64,000 nt of DNA. Source: Sporosarcina thermotolerans (lineage in GTDB: Bacteria > Bacillota > Bacilli > Bacillales_A > Planococcaceae). A program made the translations under genes and the position numbers. The stretch is taken from NCBI RefSeq assembly GCF_030067815.1, contig NZ_CP125968.1:2844001-2908000 (forward strand). Direction: 5' to 3'. The notes beneath the pieces were generated by a model. The model was not told the DNA's origin and did no database searches. It saw only the letters and a list, made by a program, of their open reading frames with translations. This document shows, piece by piece, positions 27,279-36,146 of the stretch (position 1 is its first letter; each line of letters begins with the position of its first letter).

Positions 27279-27372
27279 TCCTTATAATGTGATGTTAGAA
27301 ATAGTATATTCATGCATAAATATAAAGTCAAATGAATTTTTATGAAATTTTAAGCATAAATGTTTCATGCGG

Positions 27373-27560
27373 TCCTATTGGAACTCTTCATGCATCTACA
27401 GGAAGTCAACACAGTTCTATGGGAACTCAACATGCATCTATGGGAAGTCCACCCGGTTCTACGGGAACTCCAAACACTTCTATGGGAAGTCCACCCGGTT
27501 CTACGGGAACTCCAAACACTTCTATGGGAAGTCCACCCAGTTCTACGGGAAGTAAAAACT
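27373..27560. repeat. Tandem array, 9 units of 21 bp
   Basis: Alternating 21-mers TCTATGGGAAGTCCACCCGG(T) and TCTACGGGAACTCCAAACAC(T), with diverged copies at the left. The array lies between argF and the M42 peptidase gene. The core TCTATGGGAAGTC is the same as in the 60.3-kb array when that one is read on the minus strand. Confidence 0.92.
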
Positions 27561-27573
27561 AAAACGACACAAT

Positions 27574-27611
27574 ACAAAAAACCGCACCCTCGTCAAAAGG
27601 GTGCGGTCTTT
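27574..27611 (-). terminator. Terminator of the M42 peptidase gene
   Basis: Minus strand ACCGCACCC, a loop, GGGTGCGGT then TTTTTTG, nine bases after the peptidase stop codon. Confidence 0.9.
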
Positions 27612-27619
27612 TAAAAAAC

Positions 27620-28708
27620 TTATTCAAATGTAATACGGTGTACAGTGTCCTTATCAAGCTTTTTAATGACTTCAACAATCAGTTTCACTGCATTTTCGTA
27701 ATCATCTCTATGCAACATTGCCGCATGAGAGTGGATATACCGTGTAGCGATACAGATTGCGAGTGAAGGAACTCCGTTTCCGCTCACATGGATTGACCCA
27801 GCATCTGTTCCGCCGCCAGGGATCACGTCGAATTGATAAGGGATGCCGTGCTCTTCCGCTGTGTCAACGACAAGATCACGTAAACCTTTATGGGATACCA
27901 TTGAAGCGTCAAAAAGAAGAATCTGAGGACCATCGCCCATTTTACTTGACGCTTCTTTAGAAGTCACTCCAGGTGTATCTCCAGCAACACCAACATCAAC
28001 TGCAAACGCAATATCCGGCTTGACTTTCGCAGCGGCTGTTTTCGCGCCACGCAATCCGATTTCCTCTTGGACAGCGCCAACACCGAATACGACATTCGGG
28101 TGGTTCTCGTCTTTCAATGCTTTCATGACATCAATTGCAATTGCACAGCCGATTCGGTTATCCCATGCTTTTGCAAGCAAATATTTGTCATTGTTCATGA
28201 CTGTGAATTCAAAGTAAGGAACGACCATGTCTCCAGGCATTACTCCCCACTCCATAACTTCCTCTTTGGAAGTGGCACCGATATCGATGAACATGTCCTT
28301 AATATCAACCGGCTTCTTACGCGCTTCCGGAGAAAGGATATGTGGTGGCTTCGAACCGATAATACCAGTCACCGTATCTCCTTTACGCGTCACGATTGTA
28401 ACCCGTTGAGCAAGCATAACTTGGGACCACCATCCGCCAACAGTTTGGAAGGAAAGGAATCCTTTGTCGTCAATCTTAGAAATCATAAAACCAACTTCAT
28501 CCAAATGACCTGTAACCATTACTTTTGGACCTTCGGCAACACCTGTTTTTTTAGCAATTAAAGAACCAAGTCCATCATATTCGATTTCATCAGCAAACGG
28601 CTCGATATATTTCTTCATTACTTCGCGAGGCTCGCGTTCATTCCCAGGAATTCCTTTCGCGTCCGTCAAGTCTTTTAACATCACTAATGTTTCGTCAAGT
28701 TTCCCCAT
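27620..28708 (-). CDS. ysdC: M42 family metallopeptidase (YsdC-like)
   Basis: A 362-residue M42 aminopeptidase/glutamyl-aminopeptidase-like enzyme. Co-catalytic metal ligands are visible: [47 protein letters not shown] and [13 protein letters not shown] with the final [11 protein letters not shown]. The family forms large tetrahedral (TET) dodecamers that trim peptides in the cytoplasm. In B. subtilis ysdC lies near sspI, in agreement with the neighbourhood here. The ATG follows AGGAGGGCGAAATGA. No signal peptide. A single-gene unit with its own terminator. Confidence 0.92.
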   Translation of the reverse strand: MGKLDETLVMLKDLTDAKGIPGNEREPREVMKKYIEPFADEIEYDGLGSLIAKKTGVAEGPKVMVTGHLDEVGFMISKIDDKGFLSFQTVGGWWSQVMLAQRVTIVTRKGDTVTGIIGSKPPHILSPEARKKPVDIKDMFIDIGATSKEEVMEWGVMPGDMVVPYFEFTVMNNDKYLLAKAWDNRIGCAIAIDVMKALKDENHPNVVFGVGAVQEEIGLRGAKTAAAKVKPDIAFAVDVGVAGDTPGVTSKEASSKMGDGPQILLFDASMVSHKGLRDLVVDTAEEHGIPYQFDVIPGGGTDAGSIHVSGNGVPSLAICIATRYIHSHAAMLHRDDYENAVKLIVEVIKKLDKDTVHRITFE

Positions 28709-28776
28709 TCATTTCGCCCTCCTAAATAAAAACCACATTTTCAGTATAGATGAAATAACAGATATTTGAAAGAAAT

Positions 28777-29760
28777 TTATAGCAACTCTTTTCGAAGTTC
28801 GTGAGCACTCTTCGGTGATAGTAATCCGGGTGCAACGTCGAACACAGTTCTTGCGCCGGTTTCTCCGTTTTTATTCATCTTATAAGCCGCACGTGCATAA
28901 GCAACAAGGACACTCGAAGTGAATTCAGGATTACTTTCCAACGTTAGGGAAAATTCCATTACCTGATTGTTAGACTCGCCTGTTTTGCCGCTTCGAATGA
29001 CAAAACCGCCATGTGGCATTGCTGCATGCTCCTCTTTCAATTGCGCTTCGCTTATGAAATTCACTGTTGTGTCATAGTCCGCAAAGTAATCAGGCATTGT
29101 CACGATGGCCTGTTCAACTTGAGCAGCATCCGCCCCTTCTTCAAGAACAACAAAGCATTCACGTGTATGTTTTTCACGAGTGGAGAGTTCAGGTTGGGAG
29201 CCACTTCTCACTTTATCCACCGCTGCCTCTACAGGGATTGTATACTGGACAGCTCCTTTAACTCCTTTAATCCTTCTGACAGCATCCGAATGACCTTGGC
29301 TTAAACCTTTACCCCAGAATGTGTAGGTTGCACCCTCTGGAAGAATTGATTCACCATATAGGCGATTGATGGAAAATAATCCTGGATCCCAACCAACAGA
29401 AATGATTGCAGTTTTTCCGTTCGGTTTGGCTGAAGCGTCGACTGCTTCAAAATACTCAGGAATTTTCGCATGCGTGTCGAAGCTATCAACTGTATTAAAT
29501 AATTTAGAAAGCGCAGGACCTTGTTCCGGCAAATCATTTTTAGATCCACCGCAAAGAATTAATACATCGATGTCATTTACATAGCTTTCAATGTCATCCA
29601 ATGGGAGAACTGGGACACCGCTATGCACTTTCAGCTCTGCAGGATTCCTTCTTGTAAAAACAGCTGTAAGTGTTAAATCATCATTTTGAGAAATCGCTGA
29701 TTCTACACCTTTACCTAAATTGCCGTATCCAACAATTCCAATTCTTGTTTTTGTATCCAT
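28777..29760 (-). CDS. ddh: meso-Diaminopimelate D-dehydrogenase
   Basis: A 327-residue NADPH-dependent Ddh that converts tetrahydrodipicolinate and ammonia into meso-diaminopimelate in one step, by-passing the acyl-intermediate branches of lysine synthesis. The Rossmann motif is GIVGYGNLGKGVE. Family segments VLILCGGSKNDLPEQGP, VDSFDTHAKIPEYF, VGWDPGLFSINR and FWGKGLSQGHSDAVRR are clear. The start is the ATG giving MDTKTRIGIVGYG; a further ATG four codons upstream is possible. Ddh is known from Lysinibacillus/Sporosarcina-type bacilli and Corynebacterium but is absent from B. subtilis, which supports the Planococcaceae assignment. Confidence 0.95.
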   Translation of the reverse strand: MDTKTRIGIVGYGNLGKGVESAISQNDDLTLTAVFTRRNPAELKVHSGVPVLPLDDIESYVNDIDVLILCGGSKNDLPEQGPALSKLFNTVDSFDTHAKIPEYFEAVDASAKPNGKTAIISVGWDPGLFSINRLYGESILPEGATYTFWGKGLSQGHSDAVRRIKGVKGAVQYTIPVEAAVDKVRSGSQPELSTREKHTRECFVVLEEGADAAQVEQAIVTMPDYFADYDTTVNFISEAQLKEEHAAMPHGGFVIRSGKTGESNNQVMEFSLTLESNPEFTSSVLVAYARAAYKMNKNGETGARTVFDVAPGLLSPKSAHELRKELL

Positions 29761-29918
29761 TTTTAACAACATCCCTTTCGCCCAAAGTATTCTTACATTT
29801 TAACGTTACTCCTATTAATTTGCTAATTTTTCTTTTGTCAAAATCTATCCTTTTATCTATTTCGATTTAAATGGTACAGTAGTAGGGTAGATATAACTAA
29901 ATGGAATGAGGATTTCAT

Positions 29919-31073
29919 ATGCGTGCGTTTGTTTATTTAATCGTTTTCTTCTCATTTTTTGATTTGTTTTCACAGCTTCCGATAATGAGTCCATTCGCGT
30001 TTTCGTTAGGCGCATCGTCTTTCATGACCGGTCTCGCAGTGGGTATGTATTCATTTTCAAATACAATCGGAAATGTCATTTCAGGTTTTCTGACAGATAA
30101 AAGAGGACCTTTCATCATCCTTTTGGTCGGTTTGTTTGCGTCGGGAGCATCGCTGCTACTATATACATTTGCCATCGGACCTACCTCGCTTTTAGGTATC
30201 CGATTTGTCCATGGATTTATGGAAGGGTTAATCGTTCCTGCAGCTTTTACATTTCTTGCAAATCGTGCAGAAGAATCTAAGAGAGGTAGAAGTGTTGCAA
30301 TTTCTGGTGCGTTTGTTGGAATGGCGGCGATTTTCGGACCAGCTTATAGTGGAATTGTTGCTACGAAAACAAGTGCTCCTTTCATCATGTCAGTGAATGG
30401 TGTTATTATGTTCATTCTTGCCATTGCAGCTTTTTTCCTATTACGTTCATTTACATACGAGAAAAAACAGCATTCAAAGTCGACGAAGCATTTCAGGGTG
30501 CGGTATCTATTCAAACATCCAGGAATGGTAAGAGCATTTGCAGGAGCCTTCTTCCTGATGTTTTCGCAAGGGGTATTGGCATTGATACTTCCCTTGAAAG
30601 TTGAAGCGCTTGGATTTGATACAAAAACGACAGGTATGCTGCTTAGTACGTTCGGTGTCGTTGCTATACTGATTTTCCTATTGCCGATTAACCGTATTTT
30701 TGACAAAGTACGTCCAATGATCACATTGGCATTCGGAATTTCCATGATGGGCTTGAGCATGCTATTCCTAAGTCAGATTACGGAACTTTCACTTCACTAT
30801 GTAGCTATGATGCTATACGGAATCGGTTTTTCTTTCCTATTCCCATCGATTAATTCCTTACTGATCGACTCATCTTCCGCCGAATTCCGCGGGAAAGCCT
30901 ATGGCTATTTTTATGCATTCTTTTCGATCGGCGTCGTTGCAGGCTCAAGTTTAATCGGTTACTTGGATTTAACGTTCAAAGGCGCGTTCATGCTTACTGG
31001 CATAATCCTATTGGCCGTGGCACTGTATACGATACTTGGTATGAAAAGAAACCTACAATTGACATCAGAATGA
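29919..31073 (+). CDS. MFS transporter
   Basis: A 384-residue major facilitator with twelve hydrophobic segments. The loop 2-3 motif A appears as GFLTDKRGPF, and a related sequence in the second half is NRIFDKVRPM. A long cytoplasmic loop with many basic residues (YEKKQHSKSTKHFRVRYLF) divides the two six-helix halves. The sequence resembles YfcJ/YwoG-like drug and metabolite exporters, but nothing points to one substrate. GGAATGAGGATTTCAT precedes the ATG. Single-gene unit, divergent from ddh, with a terminator after it. Confidence 0.88.
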   Translation: MRAFVYLIVFFSFFDLFSQLPIMSPFAFSLGASSFMTGLAVGMYSFSNTIGNVISGFLTDKRGPFIILLVGLFASGASLLLYTFAIGPTSLLGIRFVHGFMEGLIVPAAFTFLANRAEESKRGRSVAISGAFVGMAAIFGPAYSGIVATKTSAPFIMSVNGVIMFILAIAAFFLLRSFTYEKKQHSKSTKHFRVRYLFKHPGMVRAFAGAFFLMFSQGVLALILPLKVEALGFDTKTTGMLLSTFGVVAILIFLLPINRIFDKVRPMITLAFGISMMGLSMLFLSQITELSLHYVAMMLYGIGFSFLFPSINSLLIDSSSAEFRGKAYGYFYAFFSIGVVAGSSLIGYLDLTFKGAFMLTGIILLAVALYTILGMKRNLQLTSE

Positions 31074-31093
31074 TAGGCTTAACTTGATTAATC

Positions 31094-31142
31094 TAAAAAA
31101 CAGGTGGAGGGAACTATTCCCTTCACCTGTTTTTTCTTTTTC
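31094..31142. terminator. Terminator between the MFS gene and recQ
   Basis: AAAAAACAGGTGGAGGGAA, a short loop, TTCCCTTCACCTGTTTTTTC: a long stem with A-run and T-run on opposite sides, serving both convergent genes. Confidence 0.9.
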
Positions 31143-31145
31143 ATA

Positions 31146-32972
31146 TTATACCAGTTCTGCAGAATAGGATTTGATCTCCTCCATGAATACTTCCCCATAT
31201 CTTTCGAGTTTTGCAGCCCCTACTCCGTTGACTTCCAAAAACGCTTCTTCTGTGACAGGCATTTTTGCAGCCATATCACGTAATGTCTTATCGGAAAAGA
31301 CAACAAAAGGAGGTACCCCTGCTTCTTGGGCAAGTTTCATGCGAAGTGCGCGCAATTGATTGAACAACGGATCTTCCTTTGTAATCTGTTTAGTTTCAAC
31401 GGATCCTTTACGGAAAACCTTCACTTTGCCGGTCAATACATCCTTCCCTTGCTCAGTGACGTATATAATCGGAAATTGACCATTCTCCACGCCTAAAAAG
31501 TTTTCGGAGATGATGAATTCGATAAAATCGGAAACATCCTTTGCATTCCGTTCTTTCATCAAACCATATGTTGTCAGTTTGTCAAAACCGAATTCCAACA
31601 CTTTCTTGTTACGGGAGCCAGTCAACACTTGAGCAATCATCGTCTTACCGAATCGCTGCCCCATTCGTATCACACATGAGAGTACTTTCTGAACCTCAAC
31701 AGTCACTTCGAAGCGTTCCCGTGTATCCGTACAATTTGCACAGCGGCCGCAATCTTCAATTTCGCTTTCACCAAAATAGGCGATGATGAATTTTTGCAAG
31801 CAGGATTCAGTATGGCAATAGTCGATCATCGACTGTAGTTTTTCAAGTTCCGCGGGGATTCGTTGGCTATCCTGCGATTGGTCAATCAGAAAACGCTGTG
31901 TTATAACGTCTTGTGAAGAAAATAAGAGCGTACATTCACTATCAAGTCCATCCCTACCGGCACGACCTGCTTCCTGATAGTAGCTTTCCATATTTTTTGG
32001 CATTTGATAATGAATGACATATCTTATATTACTTTTGTCAATTCCCATCCCAAAGGCATTTGTCGCTACCATGACAGTCGCTTCATCCATTAAGAACCGA
32101 TCCTGCTCCGTTTGCCGGAAAACATCCGAGAGGCCAGCATGATACCTTGCCACCTTCACCCCGGTCCGTTCGAGCATCGCATGAACTTGGTCTACGGCTT
32201 TACGAGTGGCGGCGTAAATAATACCCGCTTCCCCTTCATTTTTCTTCACATAGTCTTTAACAAACTTTTCTCGATCTTGACCCTTAATGACGGAAAAGGT
32301 AAGATTGCTCCGTTCAAATCCGGTCATTACAGTATGATCGCTTTCGATATGCAACTGTTCGCAAATATCGTCACGGACGGCTGGTGTCGCTGTAGCAGTC
32401 AGCGCTAAAACAACTGGTCTTTTTTCAAATGATTGAATGACTCTGCTCATCATCCGATAACTTGGTCTGAAATCATGACCCCATTGAGAAATACAGTGTG
32501 CCTCGTCAATCGCGATCATAGGAATTTTCATTCTGTTAATTTGCTGTACGAAGGATTGGGACTCAAACCGTTCAGGAGCAACGTATAGCAGACGATATCC
32601 ACCCTCCGCAGCAATTTCCATCGTACCGAAATATTCCTCTGTTGATAATGTGCTATTTATATATGCTGCAGGGATTCCAATTTGATGGAGCGCATCGACT
32701 TGGTCCTTCATCAATGAAATTAAAGGGGATACGACTAAAACAGTTCCCTCCATAACCAAAGCCGGAACTTGATAACAAACGGATTTTCCACCGCCTGTCG
32801 GCATGACGCAAAGTGTATCCTTTCCTTCCAAAACATTATTAATGGCATTTTCCTGGCCTGTCCGAAAGGAAGTATATCCAAAATAAGAAGATAATATGGA
32901 CAATGCTTTATCGATCGGGATCACCTCTTTCAATTCATCAAAGAAAAAAGCACCTTCGCTGGCGCTTTTCAT
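31146..32972 (-). CDS. recQ: ATP-dependent DNA helicase RecQ
   Basis: A superfamily 2 3'-5' helicase of about 590-608 residues. Motifs in order: motif 0 SYFGYTSFRTGQENAI, Walker A CVMPTGGGKSVCYQVPA, DEAH box IAIDEAHCISQWGHDFRPSY, motif III LALTATAT, motif V MVATNAFGMGIDKSNIR, motif VI YYQEAGRAGRDG, RecQ-Ct zinc cysteines (CGRCANCTDT) and a C-terminal HRDC domain (NQLRALRMKLAQEAGVPPFV). The start is uncertain: the ATG at 32972 lacks a good ribosome binding site, and a GTG giving VIPIDKALSILSSYFGY may be the true start. Functions in recombination repair. Confidence 0.94.
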   Translation of the reverse strand: MKSASEGAFFFDELKEVIPIDKALSILSSYFGYTSFRTGQENAINNVLEGKDTLCVMPTGGGKSVCYQVPALVMEGTVLVVSPLISLMKDQVDALHQIGIPAAYINSTLSTEEYFGTMEIAAEGGYRLLYVAPERFESQSFVQQINRMKIPMIAIDEAHCISQWGHDFRPSYRMMSRVIQSFEKRPVVLALTATATPAVRDDICEQLHIESDHTVMTGFERSNLTFSVIKGQDREKFVKDYVKKNEGEAGIIYAATRKAVDQVHAMLERTGVKVARYHAGLSDVFRQTEQDRFLMDEATVMVATNAFGMGIDKSNIRYVIHYQMPKNMESYYQEAGRAGRDGLDSECTLLFSSQDVITQRFLIDQSQDSQRIPAELEKLQSMIDYCHTESCLQKFIIAYFGESEIEDCGRCANCTDTRERFEVTVEVQKVLSCVIRMGQRFGKTMIAQVLTGSRNKKVLEFGFDKLTTYGLMKERNAKDVSDFIEFIISENFLGVENGQFPIIYVTEQGKDVLTGKVKVFRKGSVETKQITKEDPLFNQLRALRMKLAQEAGVPPFVVFSDKTLRDMAAKMPVTEEAFLEVNGVGAAKLERYGEVFMEEIKSYSAELV

Positions 32973-32974
32973 TT

Positions 32975-33160
32975 TTATTTTTCAAGCAGCAATCGTTCTT
33001 CGTCGCGGCTATGTATTTCATTGACAACTAATAATGCATAGAATTTCTGCAGAACAGTTGGGCTGATTTTCTCTGGTTCACGTAGCTCTTCTATATCTTT
33101 TACAATTATCCTGATTAAATCATGATCTCTCGTAAGTTGGATGATCGCTTCTCCTTTCAA
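32975..33160 (-). CDS. Small helical protein upstream of recQ
   Basis: A 61-codon frame with a TTG start, ending two bases before the recQ ATG. The product (IIQLTRDHDLIRIIVKDIEE; SPTVLQKFYALLVVNEIHSR) is charged, helical and cytoplasmic, with no motif I can name. The tight spacing to recQ suggests co-transcription. The start is not secure, because the AAAGGAG sequence lies inside the first codons (TTGAAAGGAGAAGCG) and would rather serve a codon further in. Conserved composition makes it plausible as a real small gene, but the evidence is modest. Confidence 0.5.
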   Translation of the reverse strand: MKGEAIIQLTRDHDLIRIIVKDIEELREPEKISPTVLQKFYALLVVNEIHSRDEERLLLEK

Positions 33161-33229
33161 CTAGATGCTTTTCCTATAGAATAACAGAGATTTGCTAAAG
33201 GCACCAAGGGAATGAATTAATCGGGTGAA

Positions 33230-33305
33230 ATCGTTGATTTTCGTTTTAGGCGGACGCTTTCCCAGGGCGGGCGGAGTCGCCGCCTTCCACTACAATCAAC
33301 TAAGT
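33230..33305. repeat. Interspersed composite repeat, short copy B
   Basis: TTGATTTTCGTTTTAGGCGG at the left and GGAGTCGCCGCCTTCCACTA then CAATCAAC at the right: the same ends as copy A (19110-19315) with only a 20-base middle. The remaining bases of the 300-base gap up to 33460 hold the element-like copy at 33391 and no gene. Confidence 0.8.
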
Positions 33306-33390
33306 GAGCGCTTCTAAATGTAATTACGCCTGATTATGCAATACCATATTAGATGAGGAATCTATGCTAAAATAAATTAAAGTTTGAGAA

Positions 33391-33445
33391 ACGATGCCCA
33401 ACACCCAACGGGGCAGGTTAACATATTTCAGCGTTATAACATAAA
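33391..33445 (+). repeat. Degenerate cassette-type element, plus orientation
   Basis: AACACCCAACGGGGCAGG then TTAACA shares CAACGGGGCAGGTTA with the element at 2468-2499, but here on the plus strand. The accessory gene that follows (33461) is also on the plus strand, so the element keeps its orientation relative to the gene. The outer arms are degenerate. Confidence 0.6.
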
Positions 33446-33460
33446 TAAGGTGGTGGGAAA

Positions 33461-34006
33461 GTGGATAATCAAATAAAATTGGCATTTAATAAATCTAAAT
33501 CGGGCGATAAAGATGAGCGTTATGAAGCCTATCAAATTATTTTAAAAGCAACTGATCAACAAGTTGATTGGGCTTACGAAGTATGGAATCAACTAATAAA
33601 GGACTTAACTCATAAAGATAACCATCAACGCTCTCGTGCAGCACAATATTTAGCCAATCTAGCTAAAAGCGACCCCGAGATGAGAATTATGAAGGATTTC
33701 CCTGAATTGTGGAAGGTAACTAAAGATGAAAAATTTGTTACAGCTAGACATAGTCTCCAATCTATATGGAAAGTCGGAATTGCAGGTACAGCCCAACTAA
33801 AAATGGTTATGGAATTTATGGTTGAGCGCTTTAAAAAATGTGAAGATGAAAAAAATTTCACTTTAATTCGTAATGACATTATTCAAAACATGAAAAATTT
33901 ATTTGACTATTACAATGATGAGTTTATTAAACAAACGGCACTGGATTTAATTGATATAGTTGACGACAAAAAATACAAAAAAAAATATATGGATATATGG
34001 AAGTAG
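33461..34006 (+). CDS. HEAT-like helical protein
   Basis: A 181-residue, all-helical, charged protein without signal peptide. Segments such as AYEVWNQLIKDLTHKDNHQR followed by SRAAQYLANLAKSDPEMR, and later KQTALDLIDIVDDKKYKKKY, have the spacing and hydrophobic pattern of HEAT repeats (about three). A good ribosome binding site (AAGGTGGTGGGAAAG) precedes a start that gives MDNQIKLAFNKSK; the codon is GTG. Such proteins are protein-interaction scaffolds; no enzymatic residues are seen. First gene of the long accessory zone, directly preceded by an element copy and followed by its own terminator. Confidence 0.75.
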   Translation: MDNQIKLAFNKSKSGDKDERYEAYQIILKATDQQVDWAYEVWNQLIKDLTHKDNHQRSRAAQYLANLAKSDPEMRIMKDFPELWKVTKDEKFVTARHSLQSIWKVGIAGTAQLKMVMEFMVERFKKCEDEKNFTLIRNDIIQNMKNLFDYYNDEFIKQTALDLIDIVDDKKYKKKYMDIWK

Positions 34007-34021
34007 TTTAGCCCTTCATAG

Positions 34022-34064
34022 ATTATAAAGCTGAATATTTGAGTGTATTCGGCTTTATAATCAT
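34022..34064. terminator. Terminator after HEAT-like gene
   Basis: GATTATAAAGCTGAATA, a loop, TATTCGGCTTTATAATC forms a 16-bp stem, 15 bases after the stop codon of the gene at 33461. Confidence 0.75.
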
Positions 34065-34092
34065 CTTAATTTAATCTATCGTGTAGTACAAT

Positions 34093-34662
34093 TTAATTTC
34101 TTTTCAAATGGTAGATTAGTTGAACAACTCCGGAGGAGAAAGTTCTTGTATTAATTAATTCCAAATTCAATCTCTGTTTAATATCAATAAACATCGGTCT
34201 TCCCTCTCCCAAAACCACAGGATGTACAGATAGTCTAAATTCATCAACAAGGTCTAAATTGATAAAGGTGGATATAAGATTTGCTCCACCATATAACCAG
34301 ATGTCTTTACCGGGCTTATTCTTTATTTTATTTACTTCTTCAAGAATATCTTCATTTATGAATACTGCTTTTTCGTCAGTCCCTTTTTGCGTTTTTGAAA
34401 AAACATATTTAACTTTACTGTGAACTAATCCCCACATTTCTTTTTCAGCTTCAGTATCTTCAATTGTCGGAGTATATTGTCCCCACAAATCGTAACTTTT
34501 TCTTCCATATAAAATAGTATCTATTTGATTTAGGAAATTAGTAAACCCCATCTCAGAGTCCATTATGCACCAATCAACTTCACCATTTTTCCCTTCAATA
34601 AATCCATCTAAGGTTACTGCTAAATCTAAAATTATTTTCCTTGACCTTACTTCATTGGACAT
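34093..34662 (-). CDS. RibD_C/dihydrofolate reductase-like protein
   Basis: A 189-residue member of the bacterial bifunctional deaminase-reductase C-terminal domain family, often annotated as dihydrofolate reductase. The family's NADPH fold is seen in KIILDLAVTLDGFIEGKNGE, ILYGRKSYDLWGQY, IWLYGGANLISTF and VHPVVLGEGRPMF. B. subtilis YyaP/YwjB are relatives; the physiological substrate is not established. GGGAGGGAAAATA precedes the ATG. The gene is a single unit between an element copy at 34678 and the terminator of the preceding gene. Similar genes are frequent among mobile single-gene cassettes, but a link to trimethoprim resistance cannot be claimed. Confidence 0.88.
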   Translation of the reverse strand: MSNEVRSRKIILDLAVTLDGFIEGKNGEVDWCIMDSEMGFTNFLNQIDTILYGRKSYDLWGQYTPTIEDTEAEKEMWGLVHSKVKYVFSKTQKGTDEKAVFINEDILEEVNKIKNKPGKDIWLYGGANLISTFINLDLVDEFRLSVHPVVLGEGRPMFIDIKQRLNLELINTRTFSSGVVQLIYHLKRN

Positions 34663-34677
34663 TATTTTCCCTCCCTT

Positions 34678-34744
34678 GGTTGAAGAAAAAAGAGCCGACT
34701 AAGCCCTACGATCTTCAGGTAAAGCACCTTGTTACTATAATAAG
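34678..34744 (-). repeat. Cassette-type element, copy with conserved spacer
   Basis: Minus strand: TTATTATAGTAACAAGGTGC, TTTACCTGAAGATCGTAGGG, CTTAGTCGGCTCTTTTTTCT, TCAACC. It aligns with the intact copy at 8009-8104 over GTGCTTTAC-TGAAGATCGT and with the intron-free join of 1111-1859 over GGGCTTAGTC-like sequence. The outer palindrome is truncated. Confidence 0.75.
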
Positions 34745-34757
34745 CAAATACCTTTAT

Positions 34758-35192
34758 CTAAGTAGTAATTTCACCAGTAATCCAACCTTTTATAAATACT
34801 TCCAATGATGAAGCAACCCACGTTCTGCTGTCATCTTCGTGGTTCCATACATAAATATCTTCTGTTTGAATGCTACCATTTAATATTTTAAAGCCAAATA
34901 GGTCACCACAGCCGTTATCTGAAAAAAATAACAAGTGGTCAAATGGCATATAAATATCTTTATAGTCACCAAAATTCCTAAAAAACAAATTATCTTTTAC
35001 TATTTGTGAAGTTGACCATATTAAAGGACAGTCGAAACTATCCAACACTCCATTTGTTTCATTATATAATTCAAACATTTTTTTTGATATTTCCACGTTT
35101 AGTTCCTTTGTAATTTGAATTATTTCAGCCTTAGTTGCCGGTGGTTTGAAAGAATAATCTTTTGATATTGAACTTATATAGTCCTTCCACAT
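34758..35192 (-). CDS. SMI1/KNR4 (SUKH) family protein
   Basis: A 144-residue protein of the SUKH superfamily. Recognisable features are the N-terminal helix with PPATKAEIIQITKELNVEIS (the position where polymorphic members have 'LP..Y..FL...NG'), then YNETNGVLDSFDCPLIW, LLFFSDNGCGDLFGFKI and VWNHEDDSRTWVASSLEVFI, the last giving the W-x-H-E-D/E pattern of the family. Members include immunity proteins of polymorphic toxin systems, and many orphan copies exist. No toxin gene is next to it. It lies between elements at 34678 and 35255, so it is one more single-gene unit. Confidence 0.85.
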   Translation of the reverse strand: MWKDYISSISKDYSFKPPATKAEIIQITKELNVEISKKMFELYNETNGVLDSFDCPLIWSTSQIVKDNLFFRNFGDYKDIYMPFDHLLFFSDNGCGDLFGFKILNGSIQTEDIYVWNHEDDSRTWVASSLEVFIKGWITGEITT

Positions 35193-35254
35193 CTATTTAT
35201 CACCATCCTTAAAAACATCTATTGGATAATAATTCACCATTAATAATAGACATT

Positions 35255-35286
35255 CCTTCTTCAACTAAAGCACCTGTTGAAGTATA
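35255..35286 (-). repeat. Palindromic cassette-type element
   Basis: Minus strand TACTTCAACAGGTGC then TTTAGTTGAAGAAGGAATG. AACAGGTGC differs by one base from the usual AACGGGTGC. It lies eight bases after the stop codon of the uridine-kinase-like gene. Confidence 0.8.
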
Positions 35287-35294
35287 AATTTCTT

Positions 35295-35963
35295 TTAAAC
35301 AATAAATGGGTTATCTAAATCATTATTATTTATAACTATATCTGCATCAAGTTGCGGTGTGTGTTGTTCTAAATAGAGTTTCGAAGCAACGTGATACCTA
35401 TTTAGGAACATTTCCTCTGCTTTTGTAAAACTTCCAAATGCCTGTTCTTCTCTCTTAGCTCCTCTTTTTCTGGCTAACTCAAAGTCAGTTTCAACAAATA
35501 TTTTAACATCGAATAGGTTATATAAATCCTTTTTAAATAAGAAAGTTCCATCAATAATAAAAATCATATCTATATTTGCTGTTTTTATTTCTGGGTTCAC
35601 ATATTCATCCGTTGCCAAATCTAAAGATTTTATTTGATAATGAAGGTTTCCTCCGGGACCTAAAGGTATTAAGAGTTTCTGTTTAAAGGAATCATAATCG
35701 TGAGCATCTTCGTAATAACCAATAGCTGATTCCCTTCCTTGTCTGTATCGAATAATTCTTGGATTATGAAAATTGTCTATGCTAATCCTAATTACATCCA
35801 CCTTTCTACTTCGAAGTTCTTCCATAAGCTCATTAGCAAACGTTGTCTTTCCAGATGCCGTTATTCCACTTACTCCTACTCTAATTGGATGGAGCCTTTT
35901 TAAACTTAAGATTCTATTTGCTATATTTGAAACAAGTACACTCCTTTCCATATATCTCCCCAC
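35295..35963 (-). CDS. Uridine kinase-like P-loop NTPase
   Basis: A 218-222-residue P-loop protein related to uridine kinase/phosphoribulokinase. Walker A is GVSGITASGKTTFANEL; IRISIDNFHNPR is the region with the catalytic Asp of uridine kinases, and IFIIDGTFLFKKDLYNLFDV is the Walker B-like strand; KRGAKREEQAF resembles the lid. The likely start is the ATG at 35951 (GGGGAG before it), with a GTG at 35963 as an alternative. The small size and divergence from Udk suggest a specialised nucleoside or metabolite kinase; the substrate is unknown. Stand-alone accessory gene with an element copy just after its stop. Confidence 0.82.
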   Translation of the reverse strand: MGRYMERSVLVSNIANRILSLKRLHPIRVGVSGITASGKTTFANELMEELRSRKVDVIRISIDNFHNPRIIRYRQGRESAIGYYEDAHDYDSFKQKLLIPLGPGGNLHYQIKSLDLATDEYVNPEIKTANIDMIFIIDGTFLFKKDLYNLFDVKIFVETDFELARKRGAKREEQAFGSFTKAEEMFLNRYHVASKLYLEQHTPQLDADIVINNNDLDNPFIV

Positions 35964-36146
35964 TTTCCTATCATATCTTTTTAGAACTTTTCAATTTAAA
36001 TAAGGATACCCCTTGCCAAAAGTGTACAGCGCTAAGTTCTGTTAACTGTTTTTAATTTCACTCCAAATTTTGACTGCAATTGGATAACAATTATTAATCG
36101 AATGCGCTTCGCTTATTCCTTAAAGATTATTGTTGTTGCAGAAGAG

